Source: Hyphomicrobium sp. (GTDB lineage: Bacteria > Pseudomonadota > Alphaproteobacteria > Rhizobiales > Hyphomicrobiaceae). Taken from it: a stretch of DNA of 64,000 nucleotides. This document shows, one piece after another, positions 19,430-28,611 of the stretch. Below the pieces are notes generated by a model. The model was not told the origin of the DNA. It saw nothing but the letters and a program-made list of their open reading frames with translations, and ran no database searches. The stretch lies in the NCBI GenBank assembly GCA_016716675.1, contig JADJVG010000003.1:62001-126000 (forward strand), given 5' to 3'. Position 1 is the stretch's first letter, and each line of letters opens with the position of its first letter. The position numbers and the translations under genes are program-made.

Positions 19430-20397
19430 TTTTTCAAGCGGTTGGCGACTTTTCCACAATTGCCATACGTCAGTACAACACTGATTTGATTGCACATGAA
19501 CAACTGTCAAGCGAATATCTTGGCAAGAACAGAATCGTGCCTTGGCGTTGCCAGAATGTGACGGCTATTCTCTCTTCGTTCGCGGAACACAGCCGGTTGT
19601 TTCCGGTGCGGGCAAGAGTGAAGCGTAAGAGGCGTTCGATATCGTGCGGCGTTCGAAGTCACCTCGAGACAGTATTGCGTTGCCGTCCCTGCGCCTCGGC
19701 GCGGCGGGTGTTCGCGAAATTGGTTTTAGTAAGCGTTGCGTTGTTGCGTCAGAGTTGCGTGGTGTTGCGTCCGAGTACGGCCAGTCCCCCAAGCGGGTGC
19801 TGACGAAAGCGTTCCACAAATGTAGGCGAGCGGCCTGGACAGATAAGTCCATGCGTATGTCTTGGCGGCTCGCCCAGTTTCAGTCTCGTGTTCAGGCCAA
19901 GTTCTGCGTTCAGGAACGCGTCATGTTCAAGAGTGTAAGTGAGGTTAGTGTGGCGTCGGTGAAGTTGAGTGCATGGCGTCCGTTGAGTGTCTGCGTCGCG
20001 TCGGTATTGCGTGACGTGCGTGTCGCGAAGTCCGCTGTCGTTGAGCGTCCGGCGGTTGCGAAATTGAATTGAGTTTGTTTGCGTTCATCGCGTTGTGTCA
20101 GTTGCGTAGTCTATGCGTTTTGTTCAGTTGCTTTTGTTGCGTTCCGTTGCGTTTGTTCTGTTGCGTTTCTGGCGTTCAAAATCCCCACGGCATATGAGAA
20201 TTCAGGAGGGCGTGCGGCCCTCCAGCGAGTTGGCAGGCACATCGAGCGTGAGAGAGTTTACCCTCAATCGAAGACATCTCATTGCAAGGTCTCGCGTAGT
20301 GATGTCCCAGCGTTCTTTGTGTCTGCCGCCCTTGTTCCAACGTCTTTGCGTACACATGTAAGAAGCGTGTGTGCAGCGTCTTAGCGGAGCTGACCCA
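19430..20397. other. gene-poor region rich in TTGCGT
   Basis: About 970 bp with no convincing gene. From 19670 to 20165 the plus strand carries TTGCGT or GTTGCG at least eleven times, clustered at 19675-19770 and 20075-20165, and is rich in G and T. Frames through it translate to repetitive Val/Ala/Phe/Cys runs with no family likeness. A stem-loop lies at 20205-20223. It may be a regulatory RNA, a binding-site array, or decayed DNA. Confidence 0.5.
20205..20223. repeat. perfect stem-loop upstream of a small protein gene
   Basis: GGAGGGC (20205-20211) and GCCCTCC (20217-20223) with a 5-base loop. No T tract follows, so it is more likely an RNA structural element than a terminator. Confidence 0.5.
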
Positions 20398-20625
20398 ATG
20401 ACCTTCAAATCCCCCTCGGTTCCTTCGCATCTCAATCCGATCCAGTGGCATCAGGCGCTTGCTGTCAGCCGTCAGACATGCGCGGACGTTTTCCGCGATG
20501 GCGGAACGCCGGGCGATGCGCTCGCAACGGTCGGATTGGCCGTCTCTGATCGGATCAATTGGGACAAAGCGGTCGATATGATCGCCGAAGAAATCTGCGC
20601 CCATACCATGGCAAAGGCGGCCTAA
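20398..20625 (+). CDS. small hypothetical protein
   Basis: 75 residues from MTFKSPSVPSHLNP. It includes HLNPIQWHQALAVSRQTCADVF and WDKAVDMIAEEICAHTMAKAA, predicted mostly helical, with no signal peptide or membrane segment and two cysteines. The ATG at 20398 was chosen over an in-frame start 27 bases upstream. No family is recognised. It follows the TTGCGT-rich region and a stem-loop, so a long leader is possible. Confidence 0.55.
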   Translation: MTFKSPSVPSHLNPIQWHQALAVSRQTCADVFRDGGTPGDALATVGLAVSDRINWDKAVDMIAEEICAHTMAKAA

Positions 20626-20750
20626 GCCGCTGACAAGTCCGCCGACAAGCCGCAAGACGGCATATACTCTTCTTGGCGCCAGACATTTAGGGCGCCAAGT
20701 GTGGTGGACGCCAAGGCGTGAGATTGGATTTCGCGCGTTTGCGTCTTGCG

Positions 20751-21311
20751 CTAAGGTTCGAGTTCCGTATCCCAGTAGAGATAGTCGACCCAACTATCGT
20801 GCAGATAGTTGGGTGGGAACAGGCGGCCGTTGCGGTGCAACTCAAACACCGTCGGCTTGATCGGCTCTTGCGCCGGCCACATCTTGGCGTCGCGGGGCAT
20901 CAGACCGCCCTTTTTCAAATTGCACGGCGCGCACGCCGTCACGACGTTGTCCCATCGCGTCAGCCCGCCGCGTGAGCGCGGGATCAAGTGATCGAAGGTC
21001 AGGTCGCTTCTGTCGCCACAATACTGGCAGGTGAAGCGGTCGCGCAAAAAGACGTTGAAGCGCGTAAACGCGGGATACAACGCTGGCCGGACATAATTTT
21101 TCAGAGAAACGACGCTTGGGAGCTTGAGCTCGAAACTCGGGCTGCGCACGAAGGTGTCGTATTCAGAGACGATGTTCACACGGTCGAGGAACACGGCTTT
21201 AACGGCATCCTGCCAGCTCCACAGAGACAGCGGATAATAGCTGAGCGGCCGGAAATCGGCGTTCAGAACAAGGGCCGGACATTTGTCCGGTATGGTCACG
21301 TGAGCATTCAC
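20751..21311 (-). CDS. HNH endonuclease
   Basis: 186 residues from a GTG at 21311 (VNAHVTIPDKCPALVLNADF). A longer frame reaches 21521 but would overlap the next gene by 92 bases and is not conserved. The family is very conserved in Alphaproteobacteria: ADFRPLSYYPLSLWSWQDAV precedes the nuclease site CQYCGDRSDLTFDHLIPRSR with NVVTACAPCNLKKGG, which supplies zinc-binding cysteines and the His-Asn-His type active site. Its physiological DNA target is not known. It sits beside an alkylation-repair glycosylase, so a repair role is possible. Confidence 0.9.
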   Translation of the reverse strand: MNAHVTIPDKCPALVLNADFRPLSYYPLSLWSWQDAVKAVFLDRVNIVSEYDTFVRSPSFELKLPSVVSLKNYVRPALYPAFTRFNVFLRDRFTCQYCGDRSDLTFDHLIPRSRGGLTRWDNVVTACAPCNLKKGGLMPRDAKMWPAQEPIKPTVFELHRNGRLFPPNYLHDSWVDYLYWDTELEP

Positions 21312-21429
21312 TGTCGAACTCGCCTCGCGGTGTTGCCGTCGAATCGCGTCGAAATATCTACCCCACAGCCTGGATACTAGCTGCGCATGTCGGATATGTG
21401 AAGCGCTGCGCTCGGATCGCAGCCAATCA

Positions 21430-22125
21430 TCAACGGCTTCTTGATTTTTCTGACTTTTTGTCCTGGGCTGCGCGTTGTCGGCGGAGCGCGCACTCTGCCC
21501 ATAGAAGCCGCGCCGCTGCACCGCGCCATGGCCGCCAGCGCTCGGAGATGTCCGCCAATTGCGCCGATGTCGGCCGTGTTTCCAGCTTCATTAGCCGCTG
21601 CACTATTTGCTGCAGCGCCAAGTCGCCCGTTGGAAACGCATCGGCCCGGCGCAGCGCGAACAGCAGATAGATGTCAGCGGTCCAGGGTCCGATGCCGTGC
21701 AGCGACGTCAGCCATTCAATGACCGTTGCGTCGGACACGCGTGCCAGTGCGGCCATATCAAAGCCGTCTTCGGCGATCGCGGTCGCAACGGCCTTGAGCG
21801 TTCTGATCTTAGCGCCTGAAAATCCCAGTGCTGCAAGTGTGCTGTTGGGTGTCGCCACGATGTGTGCAGCATCGAACGGTTGAATGGCGGCGGAGACGCG
21901 CGACCAGATTGCGGCCGCGCTCGCGATCGACAGTTGCTGTCCGGTGATGATTTTCGCGAGTCCAGCGAAGTCGGATGTAAAATCGCGCAGAGGCGGCGTG
22001 CCGGTTTGCACGAAGATGGCGCGCATGATCTTGCATTGCTCGGCGAGTGCATTTGTAGCGGTCACAAGCTGTTTTTGATTGGCAAGCGTAATGGGGCGCG
22101 CACGGGTCACAATAAGTTTCTCCAT
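21430..22125 (-). CDS. DNA-3-methyladenine glycosylase II (AlkA-type)
   Basis: 231 residues of the HhH-GPD superfamily. The catalytic domain has FAGLAKIITGQQLSIASAAAIW, the helix-hairpin-helix LHGIGPWTADIYLLFAL, and the catalytic Asp in FPTGDLALQ near residue 168. It excises alkylated purines during base excision repair. It is the short bacterial form without the N-terminal domain of E. coli AlkA. The next gene on this strand is the HNH endonuclease. Confidence 0.92.
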   Translation of the reverse strand: MEKLIVTRARPITLANQKQLVTATNALAEQCKIMRAIFVQTGTPPLRDFTSDFAGLAKIITGQQLSIASAAAIWSRVSAAIQPFDAAHIVATPNSTLAALGFSGAKIRTLKAVATAIAEDGFDMAALARVSDATVIEWLTSLHGIGPWTADIYLLFALRRADAFPTGDLALQQIVQRLMKLETRPTSAQLADISERWRPWRGAAARLLWAECALRRQRAAQDKKSEKSRSR

Positions 22126-22203
22126 GTCACCACTTTAATGACGGCTTGATCAGGCGTAAAATGATTGCTGTCTGTTGTGGCTTGGCTAGAGGCGCGCTGT
22201 GCG

Positions 22204-22725
22204 ATGACGAGATCAATGTTTGCGGTGCTTTGCGCCGCGTTTGTGTGTGGAGCGAGTGGATCGTCGTTCGCTGGACCGAAGCTCGACGATTGGGCGACAG
22301 TCAAAAATGACCGCCATGGATTTGCGATCGCCTATCCGGTCGACGTTTTTGAACAGAAATCCGCGCCGACAACGGATGAAGGCCGCGTTTTGATTTCAAA
22401 GGACGGCAAAGCCAAGCTGCTCGTCGGTGCTTTTGAAAACGCTGACCACAATTCGCTTCAGGACTACCGGCAGTTTTTGCTCGATGAGCAGTATGCTGGC
22501 GCTGACATCGACTATGCGCCGGTGAAAAAGCGCTGGTTCGTGCTGTCAGGCACGCGCAACGGCCAGATGTTCTATGAACGGGTCAGCTTCACCTGCGGCG
22601 GCAAGCTGATCAATAGTTGGGCGATGGTGTATCCAGCGGACGAGCGCAAAACCTACGATCGCGTGGTTGATGCCGTGGCGCGCACCTACATGCCCGGTGC
22701 CGGCCGGTCGGGCGCGTGCGATTGA
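22204..22725 (+). CDS. secreted hypothetical protein
   Basis: 173 residues from MTRSMFAVLCAAFVCGASG, a signal peptide cut near SSFAG; an in-frame start 39 bases upstream is less likely. The mature part starts DDWATVKNDRHGFAIAYPVDVF, has FENADHNSLQDYRQFLLDEQY, and ends with VSFTCGGKLINSWAMVYPADER and a C-terminal Cys. The pattern resembles small periplasmic proteins of unknown function. Its stop overlaps the gluQ start by 10 bases, so the two are probably co-translated. Confidence 0.7.
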   Translation: MTRSMFAVLCAAFVCGASGSSFAGPKLDDWATVKNDRHGFAIAYPVDVFEQKSAPTTDEGRVLISKDGKAKLLVGAFENADHNSLQDYRQFLLDEQYAGADIDYAPVKKRWFVLSGTRNGQMFYERVSFTCGGKLINSWAMVYPADERKTYDRVVDAVARTYMPGAGRSGACD

Positions 22726-23615
22726 GCGATACCGTCACCCGCTTCGCGCCGTCACCCAATGGCTTGCTGCATGCGGGCCATGCGCTCTCGGCGATCATCG
22801 CCCATGACACCGCGCGCCAACGCGGCGGCCGGTTTCTGCTGCGCATCGAGGACATCGACATCACGCGGGCGCGGCCCGAGTTTGCCGCCGCGATTGTCGA
22901 GGATCTCGGCTGGCTCGGCTTGTCGTGGGAAGAGCCGGTGCTCGTGCAATCACAACATTTCCCTGAATACCTCGCCGCCGCTGATCGGCTGATTGCGCAA
23001 GGCTTGCTGTATCCGTGTTTCGCGAGCCGGGCTGACATTGCGGCCGCCGCTGATCCGGCGCGCACCGATCCCGATGGTGCGCCGCTCTATCCGGGGCTTT
23101 GGAAGAACGCTGATGCTGCCGCCGTTGCCGAAAGGATCGGCAAAGGTGAAACGCCAGCGCTGCGGCTGGATATGCAGGCGGCACTGCAAGCACTCAGCCA
23201 TAAGCTCAGCGGCGCACCTTTGACGTTTACCGAGATCGACGCTGACGGAACACCGCGCCAGATCGTGGCCGATCCGGCGCGTTGGGGGGATGCTGTCATC
23301 GTGCGCAAGGACGTTCCGGCGAGTTACCATCTCGCCGTCGTTGTCGACGATGCCCGCCAGGGTGTCACGCTCGTCACCCGCGGCGCCGATCTGTTTGCGG
23401 CGACCGACCTGCACCGCATGCTGCAAGTGCTGCTCGACGTCGCCGAGCCGCGCTACAGCCATCATCGGCTGATCTGCTGGTCGGACGGCCGAAAGCTTTC
23501 GAAAAGCAATGGCGATATGGGGTTGCGCGCGCTCCGGGCAGAGGGGGCGAACGCGGCGGACGTGCGCCGCGCCATCGGACTGGCTGAGGCCGTTCCGGAC
23601 GGATCGAGCCGGTGA
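22716..23615 (+). CDS. gluQ: glutamyl-Q tRNA(Asp) synthetase
   Basis: 299 residues from a GTG (TTG two codons later is possible). It is a truncated class I GluRS-like enzyme that attaches glutamate to queuosine in tRNA(Asp). Visible motifs are TRFAPSPNGLLHAGHALSA with the HIGH-type site, LRIEDIDITRARPE, and the KMSKS-type loop DGRKLSKSNGD. The zinc-binding cysteines usual in the family appear reduced: the first pair reads CFA and the later site lacks Cys. It has no anticodon-binding domain, as expected. Confidence 0.93.
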   Translation: MRLSDTVTRFAPSPNGLLHAGHALSAIIAHDTARQRGGRFLLRIEDIDITRARPEFAAAIVEDLGWLGLSWEEPVLVQSQHFPEYLAAADRLIAQGLLYPCFASRADIAAAADPARTDPDGAPLYPGLWKNADAAAVAERIGKGETPALRLDMQAALQALSHKLSGAPLTFTEIDADGTPRQIVADPARWGDAVIVRKDVPASYHLAVVVDDARQGVTLVTRGADLFAATDLHRMLQVLLDVAEPRYSHHRLICWSDGRKLSKSNGDMGLRALRAEGANAADVRRAIGLAEAVPDGSSR

Positions 23616-23690
23616 TTTCTGGCATTGTGCCGGCCTCAGCGGGCAGACTATGTTTGAAGTCTCTGGTCAGGTGGTCGAGTTGGGGCGTCA

Positions 23691-24986
23691 GTGAAACAGC
23701 CGGTGCGAAAGGGAAAGCGCTACCGTCCGCGTGGGCAGCCTTACGAGGCGAAGCGGCGCAAGGATGTGCCGCAAAGCAGCCGTGGCGACCCAACCTCCGC
23801 CAAGGCGGCGCACGCAGGAAAAGCCAGCGTCGCGCCAACTCTCGTTTCTGTTTCGCCAACGCCGCTTGCCGCTGACGCTGAGGCGCGTGCGGTTCAGTTT
23901 CGGCCGCCGTTCTATCCGCCATTTCAATGGCGCCCGCGCGAATCCGTGGTGATCCCCGTGCTTCTCACGCTCGCCGCGCTGGCGCTGATCCGGCAGTTTC
24001 CGGCCGAACACTTCAACCCCACGGGTGCTGCGGTGGCTGACGTCCAGCACGCGATCAACCCCGGAGCGGTGGCGGCCCAAACACCTACCGAACCAGCGGC
24101 CAGCAAGGCCATAAACCTGACCCGCATTGCACTATTGCAAGCCGACGGCGTCGAAACTGTTGCCGGTTCTCGTGCACCCGCGGTTGCGATGAGCCGCATC
24201 CCATTAGAAGTGGCGGAGGCTGTTGATGTTCCGGTGGCCGACGTGGCGGTACGCGATGTCGGCCACATAGGCGCCATCCCCATGGTGCGGGCCTGCGCGG
24301 TGCAGGACGGTGCGCCGGAAGCGGGGCCGGCCGCGCCGATCCCGGCATCCGAATTCGGCAGTGCCCTTGCCGCCGCTGCGGAAGCGCAAACCCGCGACTT
24401 CGTGGTCTACGATGACGAATATCGGGTCATCCAATATCCGGGCGGCGATGTGGCGCCGCTCTACGGCGTGTGCACCGATGTCGTCATTCGGGCGTATCGG
24501 GCGCTCGGCATCGATCTCCAGCGTCTGGTGCATGAATCACAGGCTGGTTCCAGCGATACCAACATTTCGCACCGCAGGACGGTGGCGCTCCGCCGCTTCT
24601 TCGCCAAAGCCGGTGCAAGCCTGCCGATCACCGATTTCCCCGAAGATTATGAGCCAGGCGATGTCGTCACCTACCATCGGCCGCAGAACAGAGGCAGCAA
24701 CGACCATATCGCCATCGTCTCCAACGTTACAGGGCCGTCCGGCCGGCCAATGATCGTGCACAATCGCGGTTTCGGCCCGCAGGTGGAGGATGCGCTTTTC
24801 GTCAATGAGATGACCGGGCACTATCGTTTCTCCGGCCCGGCGGCGGGCACCAGCCTCGCGGCGCCGGTGACGAAAGCGGCTAGGCAGGACGACGCGCGCC
24901 CATCAAGACGTATCAGCAACTCGGTAGCGCGGGTGGTACGTAGGGCGGCAGCGCTGCGCGCGGCCAAATCCGCTCCGAAGCTCTGA
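23691..24986 (+). CDS. DUF1287 domain protein with N-terminal membrane anchor
   Basis: 431 residues from a GTG. A basic, disordered N-terminus is followed by one hydrophobic helix (VVIPVLLTLAALALIRQF, about residues 86-103), an Ala/Val-rich linker, and a DUF1287 domain from about residue 240. Its core is PLYGVCTDVVIRAYRALGID with a Cys, DYEPGDVVTYHRP, and DHIAIVSN with a His, a papain/NlpC-like arrangement of Cys and His. Most DUF1287 proteins are about 200 residues with a plain signal peptide; the long N-terminal part here is unusual. Likely inner membrane with the domain in the periplasm. Confidence 0.85.
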   Translation: MKQPVRKGKRYRPRGQPYEAKRRKDVPQSSRGDPTSAKAAHAGKASVAPTLVSVSPTPLAADAEARAVQFRPPFYPPFQWRPRESVVIPVLLTLAALALIRQFPAEHFNPTGAAVADVQHAINPGAVAAQTPTEPAASKAINLTRIALLQADGVETVAGSRAPAVAMSRIPLEVAEAVDVPVADVAVRDVGHIGAIPMVRACAVQDGAPEAGPAAPIPASEFGSALAAAAEAQTRDFVVYDDEYRVIQYPGGDVAPLYGVCTDVVIRAYRALGIDLQRLVHESQAGSSDTNISHRRTVALRRFFAKAGASLPITDFPEDYEPGDVVTYHRPQNRGSNDHIAIVSNVTGPSGRPMIVHNRGFGPQVEDALFVNEMTGHYRFSGPAAGTSLAAPVTKAARQDDARPSRRISNSVARVVRRAAALRAAKSAPKL

Positions 24987-25128
24987 TTTCAGCCGCCAAG
25001 GCACGATAAAGGCGGCCTGCGGCGTATTGCGATTAAGCATTTCGCGGATTTCTCAGAGATCGGCACGAACCGGCAAACGCCCATATCCCGGCGCTTTTGG
25101 GCAATATTCCGACCCTTTTGACGCTCCT

Positions 25129-25161
25129 GGAATTAAGTCTTTTCTTTAAGACTAGAATTCC
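25129..25161. promoter_or_regulatory. interrupted palindrome in AT-rich leader
   Basis: GGAATT-A-AGTCTT, six bases, AAGACT-AG-AATTCC. The arms match perfectly apart from the small A and AG interruptions. It lies 55 bp upstream of the next gene in an AT-rich stretch (with TTTTATAAAAAAT at about 25190) in otherwise GC-rich DNA. It could be an operator or a leader hairpin. Confidence 0.45.
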
Positions 25162-25216
25162 GATCTTGTTTCAAATCGCGAATAATCGCATTTTATAAAA
25201 AATAGCGCAATTCAAT

Positions 25217-25717
25217 ATGGGGCCACAATTGGCTTTTGCTTCGCCAGTATCGCAATTCGGGTTCGAGCGGTTTGCCGAACGCGCGGCCGCATGGGCGGAT
25301 GGCGTGCGCGCTACCGTCGCGCGCCATGTGACGAAGCTTGTCGCGACGCAAACCCCGGTGCATGCGCGCGCTAAATCCGTACAACCCGTTCAGGCGGCCC
25401 AACGTGTTCAGGCTGTGCCCGGCCGGATGACGCTGGCCGATCAGTGGTCGAAGATCACGTCCGTGCTGGTGCGTTCTGTCGAAGGGGCGTCCGCCGTCAA
25501 GGACATGCAGTCGGCGGCAACGCAGCAACTCGATCTGGCACAATATGGCTTGAGCACGCTCGTCGATGAGCTGGCCGCCGTGATGGCCATGCCGGGTCAG
25601 GCGAACATAGCACCAAGCCGCTATGCCAATAGCGCGACGGTGCATGCATTCGGCGCCAACATTGAAGCTGCTGGCAGTGTTATTGCTGCCGCTAAGGCGC
25701 GCGCGCTCGCCGCTTAA
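25217..25717 (+). CDS. hypothetical protein
   Basis: 166 residues, alanine-rich and mainly helical (FGFERFAERAAAWADGV, WSKITSVLVRSVEGAS, QQLDLAQYGLSTLVDEL). There is no signal peptide. The composition and helical repeats recall phasin-like or structural coiled proteins, but no family motif is seen. It is preceded by an AT-rich leader with a palindrome, which suggests its own regulated promoter. Confidence 0.5.
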   Translation: MGPQLAFASPVSQFGFERFAERAAAWADGVRATVARHVTKLVATQTPVHARAKSVQPVQAAQRVQAVPGRMTLADQWSKITSVLVRSVEGASAVKDMQSAATQQLDLAQYGLSTLVDELAAVMAMPGQANIAPSRYANSATVHAFGANIEAAGSVIAAAKARALAA

Positions 25718-25813
25718 TGGCGCTCCGCATACCATATTTACCTTACATAATCGCGATTGCAGCAAGTGCCGTCGCGTCGCCTTTGCGCGCGCACGCACAT
25801 CGATAGTCTGGGA

Positions 25814-27079
25814 TCAAGGCTGTGCGGCCGTCGCGAAGGCTTGAGGCGCGCCGCTCTGAGGTGCTGCGTCGATCACGACGGTGCGGGTTTTCTCAATTTC
25901 GAGAACCGCGAGATTGCGTGTGCTGAGACCGTTAGCGGTCAAGCGCACGATGCCGTCAGAAACCACGAATCCCTGCGGGTTGGTCAACGCTGCAGCGGAG
26001 AAGCGTGCGGGGCCGCTCGTTGCAGCCAGAGTCAAAGCCATCGACATGGCGTCATAAGACAGCGTCGCAAGCCGTGGCGGTACGGTGCCGAATGTCTTGC
26101 GGTATTTCTCCGCGAATGCACTCCAGCCTGCCGGATCGCTGGCGGCATACCAGCCGCCGATCAGCACGTCGTCGCGCGAAAATACCGGCACATCCCATGC
26201 TGACGTGCCGAGCATTTTGAGTTTCGCGGAATTGAAACCGGAATAGACGAGCAACGGTCCGAGTTGCGAAATCTGATCGCGGCCTGCTGGAACAAACAGC
26301 GCATCGACCGGGGCGCCGGCGCGTTCGGCATCCGATATCGTCTGCAAAACGCGTTTCGCGGACGCGAGCATGCCGGAGGAATCCGCCGGATAGATTTCAA
26401 TTGCCGAAAGTGTGCCGCCTGAATTGGTAACGGCGTCTCGGAAAGCCGGTTCTACGGTCCGGCCGTAGGCGGTATCGGGTATGAGGGCCGCAAAGCGGCG
26501 CTTGCCCTGGCTTGCTGCGAAACTGACGACGCGATGCACTTCCTCACTGGCTAGGAAACTCATGAGATAGGTGCCATTGCCAGCGACCGCCGGGTCATTG
26601 GAAAACGCAACGACCTGCACATTGGCCCGGCGGGCAATGGGGGCAATTGCCGTCACCGATTTTCCGAAGAGCGGTCCGAGGATGATTTCAGCACCCTCCG
26701 CGATGGCCGAGTCGGCGGCGGCCATCGCGCCCTGCGGTGTGCCACCGTCATCTTTGACGATCAGTTGAATGGCTGGATTGTTGGCTTCAAACAGTGCCAT
26801 TTCGGCGGCCTGCTTCATGCCGCGCGCGATCTGAGCCGATTCGCCGTAGCCGGCGAGAGGCAACACGAGTGCGATTTTTGCAGCATGCGCCTTCTGGTCG
26901 GTCGGCCGCGCGGCGTTCGAGCCATTGTCGATTGACGAGGTTTGCGGCAGTTCGGGGCCGAGATTTGATTGTGCGCAGCCGCCAAGCACCTGTAGGGCGA
27001 TTGCCGCGGAAACGGCCATCATCGCAGCGCGTGAAGCGCTTGACGCATGCCGTGCTTGGGTTTTCAGGTGCGGTGTCAT
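25814..27079 (-). CDS. penicillin-binding protein activator (LpoA-like lipoprotein)
   Basis: 421 residues from MTPHLKTQARHASSASRA; an in-frame start 75 bases upstream exists. A signal peptide ends in the lipobox VLGGC, so it is a lipoprotein. The rest is a periplasmic-binding type I fold: IALVLPLAGYGESAQIARGMKQAAEMALFE, LIVKDDGGTPQGAMAAADSA, AEIILGPLFGKSV, VVAFSNDPAVAGNGTYLMSF. This group is annotated as an activator of PBP1A or as a branched-chain amino acid binding homologue. Divergent from rsmI-yraN, the usual arrangement for lpoA. Confidence 0.88.
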   Translation of the reverse strand: MTPHLKTQARHASSASRAAMMAVSAAIALQVLGGCAQSNLGPELPQTSSIDNGSNAARPTDQKAHAAKIALVLPLAGYGESAQIARGMKQAAEMALFEANNPAIQLIVKDDGGTPQGAMAAADSAIAEGAEIILGPLFGKSVTAIAPIARRANVQVVAFSNDPAVAGNGTYLMSFLASEEVHRVVSFAASQGKRRFAALIPDTAYGRTVEPAFRDAVTNSGGTLSAIEIYPADSSGMLASAKRVLQTISDAERAGAPVDALFVPAGRDQISQLGPLLVYSGFNSAKLKMLGTSAWDVPVFSRDDVLIGGWYAASDPAGWSAFAEKYRKTFGTVPPRLATLSYDAMSMALTLAATSGPARFSAAALTNPQGFVVSDGIVRLTANGLSTRNLAVLEIEKTRTVVIDAAPQSGAPQAFATAAQP

Positions 27080-27268
27080 TGCCAATTCTGCTCCGGGTGC
27101 GCGACGCTCATCTCCGAAAACGCAACACACTGGAGGACGTGCCCGCCAAATCAAGACATCAGGGTACGGTCATTCGGGGTTAGAGAAAGCCGCGGCGCGG
27201 CGGAAGGAGAATTGTGCAATACTCCCATGCTTTCTGGGGTATGTATCTACAAAGGCTAGGAAAAACAG

Positions 27269-28225
27269 TTGTCGCAAGCATCGCGAAACGGGCCGGAAGA
27301 CGAGCATGTGGCAGTGGCCGGCGAGGAGACGCAGCGTCTTCTGCAATCGGTTACGCGTGACATGGGGCGGCTGGTCACGGAGCAACTGGCTCCGGGGCTT
27401 TATTTGGTTGCGACGCCGATCGGAAATCTTGCCGACATCACGCTGCGCGCATTGAGCGTGCTAGCGCGCGCCGACATCGTTTACTGCGAAGATACGCGCC
27501 ATTCGGCCAAGCTGCTGCACCACTTTGCCATTCACGCGACCACCCGCCCACTGCACGATCATAATGAGGATAGCGAACGTGGCCGCGTGCTGCGCGATCT
27601 CGAATCCGGCAAGCGCATTGCGCTGATCTCCGATGCCGGTATGCCGCTGATTTCCGACCCCGGCTATAAGCTGGTGCGTGACTGCGCGGCGGCCGGACAA
27701 GCGGTGCACTGCATTCCCGGGCCGTCGTCGGTGATTACGGCGATCGCCGCCAGTGGGTTGCCGACGGACGCCTTTTTCGCGGGCTTCTTGCCGCCCAAAG
27801 CAGGCCGCGCGCCGCGCCGGCTCACGGAGCTGAGAAGCATTCCAGGCTCGCTGATTTTCTTCGAGGCACCGCAACGGGCAGCCGACAGTTTGGCGGATAT
27901 GGCGGATATCCTGGGCGCGCGCGACGCCGTGATGGCGCGCGAGCTGACCAAGCTGCATGAAGAAATGGCGCGTGCACCCCTGGCCGCGCTCGCCGCCGAC
28001 GTCAAAATGCGCGATTTAAAAGGCGAAATCGTTATCGTTGTTGGTCCGGCGACGGCCATTGAAGCAACCGACGACGAAATTGCCGGGCGGCTCGATGTGG
28101 CGCTCAAGTCCATGAGCCTGAAGGATGCGGCGAAAGCTGTTTCCGACGCCTTAGGCGTTGCCAAGACGCGCGTCTACGATCTCGGCCTCAAGATCAAGGA
28201 TCGCACCGGCAAAGACGGGGCGTGA
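27269..28225 (+). CDS. rsmI: 16S rRNA (cytidine-1402-2'-O)-methyltransferase RsmI
   Basis: 318 residues from a TTG with AGGA seven bases upstream; an ATG at 27362 (MGRLVTEQLAPGLYLVATPI) is a shorter alternative. RsmI methylates the ribose of C1402 in the 30S decoding centre. Signatures: LYLVATPIGNLADITLRAL, VYCEDTRHSAKLL, LISDAGMPLISDPGYKLV, PGPSSVITAIAASGLPTDAF and FFEAPQRAADSLADMA. The gene is followed directly by yraN. Confidence 0.95.
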   Translation: MSQASRNGPEDEHVAVAGEETQRLLQSVTRDMGRLVTEQLAPGLYLVATPIGNLADITLRALSVLARADIVYCEDTRHSAKLLHHFAIHATTRPLHDHNEDSERGRVLRDLESGKRIALISDAGMPLISDPGYKLVRDCAAAGQAVHCIPGPSSVITAIAASGLPTDAFFAGFLPPKAGRAPRRLTELRSIPGSLIFFEAPQRAADSLADMADILGARDAVMARELTKLHEEMARAPLAALAADVKMRDLKGEIVIVVGPATAIEATDDEIAGRLDVALKSMSLKDAAKAVSDALGVAKTRVYDLGLKIKDRTGKDGA

Positions 28226-28226
28226 C

Positions 28227-28598
28227 GTGGCGGCGAACCGGCATCCCTCCGCTGAACGGCAACGGCGTTATCGCAGTGGACACGCGGCGGAATGGATGGC
28301 GGCGGCGTATCTAGCCGCGCGCGGACACCGAATCATCGCGCGGCGCTTTAAAACGCCGGCCGGCGAAATTGATTTGGTGACGCTCAAATCCGGCCGCATC
28401 GCGTTCGTCGAGGTGAAGCGGCGCGCGGTGCTGGCCGATTGCGAGGCGTCGATCACGCCGAAGCTGCGCCAGCGCGTGCGGGCGGCGGCAAACCTGTGGA
28501 TGGCCAAGCATCCCAAACATCAGGCGCTCGAATGCGGGTTTGACCTCGTGTTCATCCTGCCGTGGCGCTGGCCGGTGCATTTGCCCGACGCGCTTTGA
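28227..28598 (+). CDS. yraN: YraN family protein (UPF0102)
   Basis: 123 residues from a GTG one base after the rsmI stop. The nuclease-like UPF0102 core is visible: GHAAEWMAAAYLAARGHRIIARRF, GEIDLVTLKSGRIAFVEVKRR, and GFDLVFI. The acidic and lysine residues form a restriction-endonuclease-like site, but the substrate is not established. Coupled with rsmI, as in most bacteria. Confidence 0.92.
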   Translation: MAANRHPSAERQRRYRSGHAAEWMAAAYLAARGHRIIARRFKTPAGEIDLVTLKSGRIAFVEVKRRAVLADCEASITPKLRQRVRAAANLWMAKHPKHQALECGFDLVFILPWRWPVHLPDAL

Positions 28599-28611
28599 CG
28601 CGCCCGCTGCA

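Noticed and set aside
19923..20072. Possible 49-residue protein with AGGA before its ATG in the TTGCGT-rich region
   Set aside because: Val/Ala/Ser-rich sequence follows the repeat composition; no family likeness or coding evidence.
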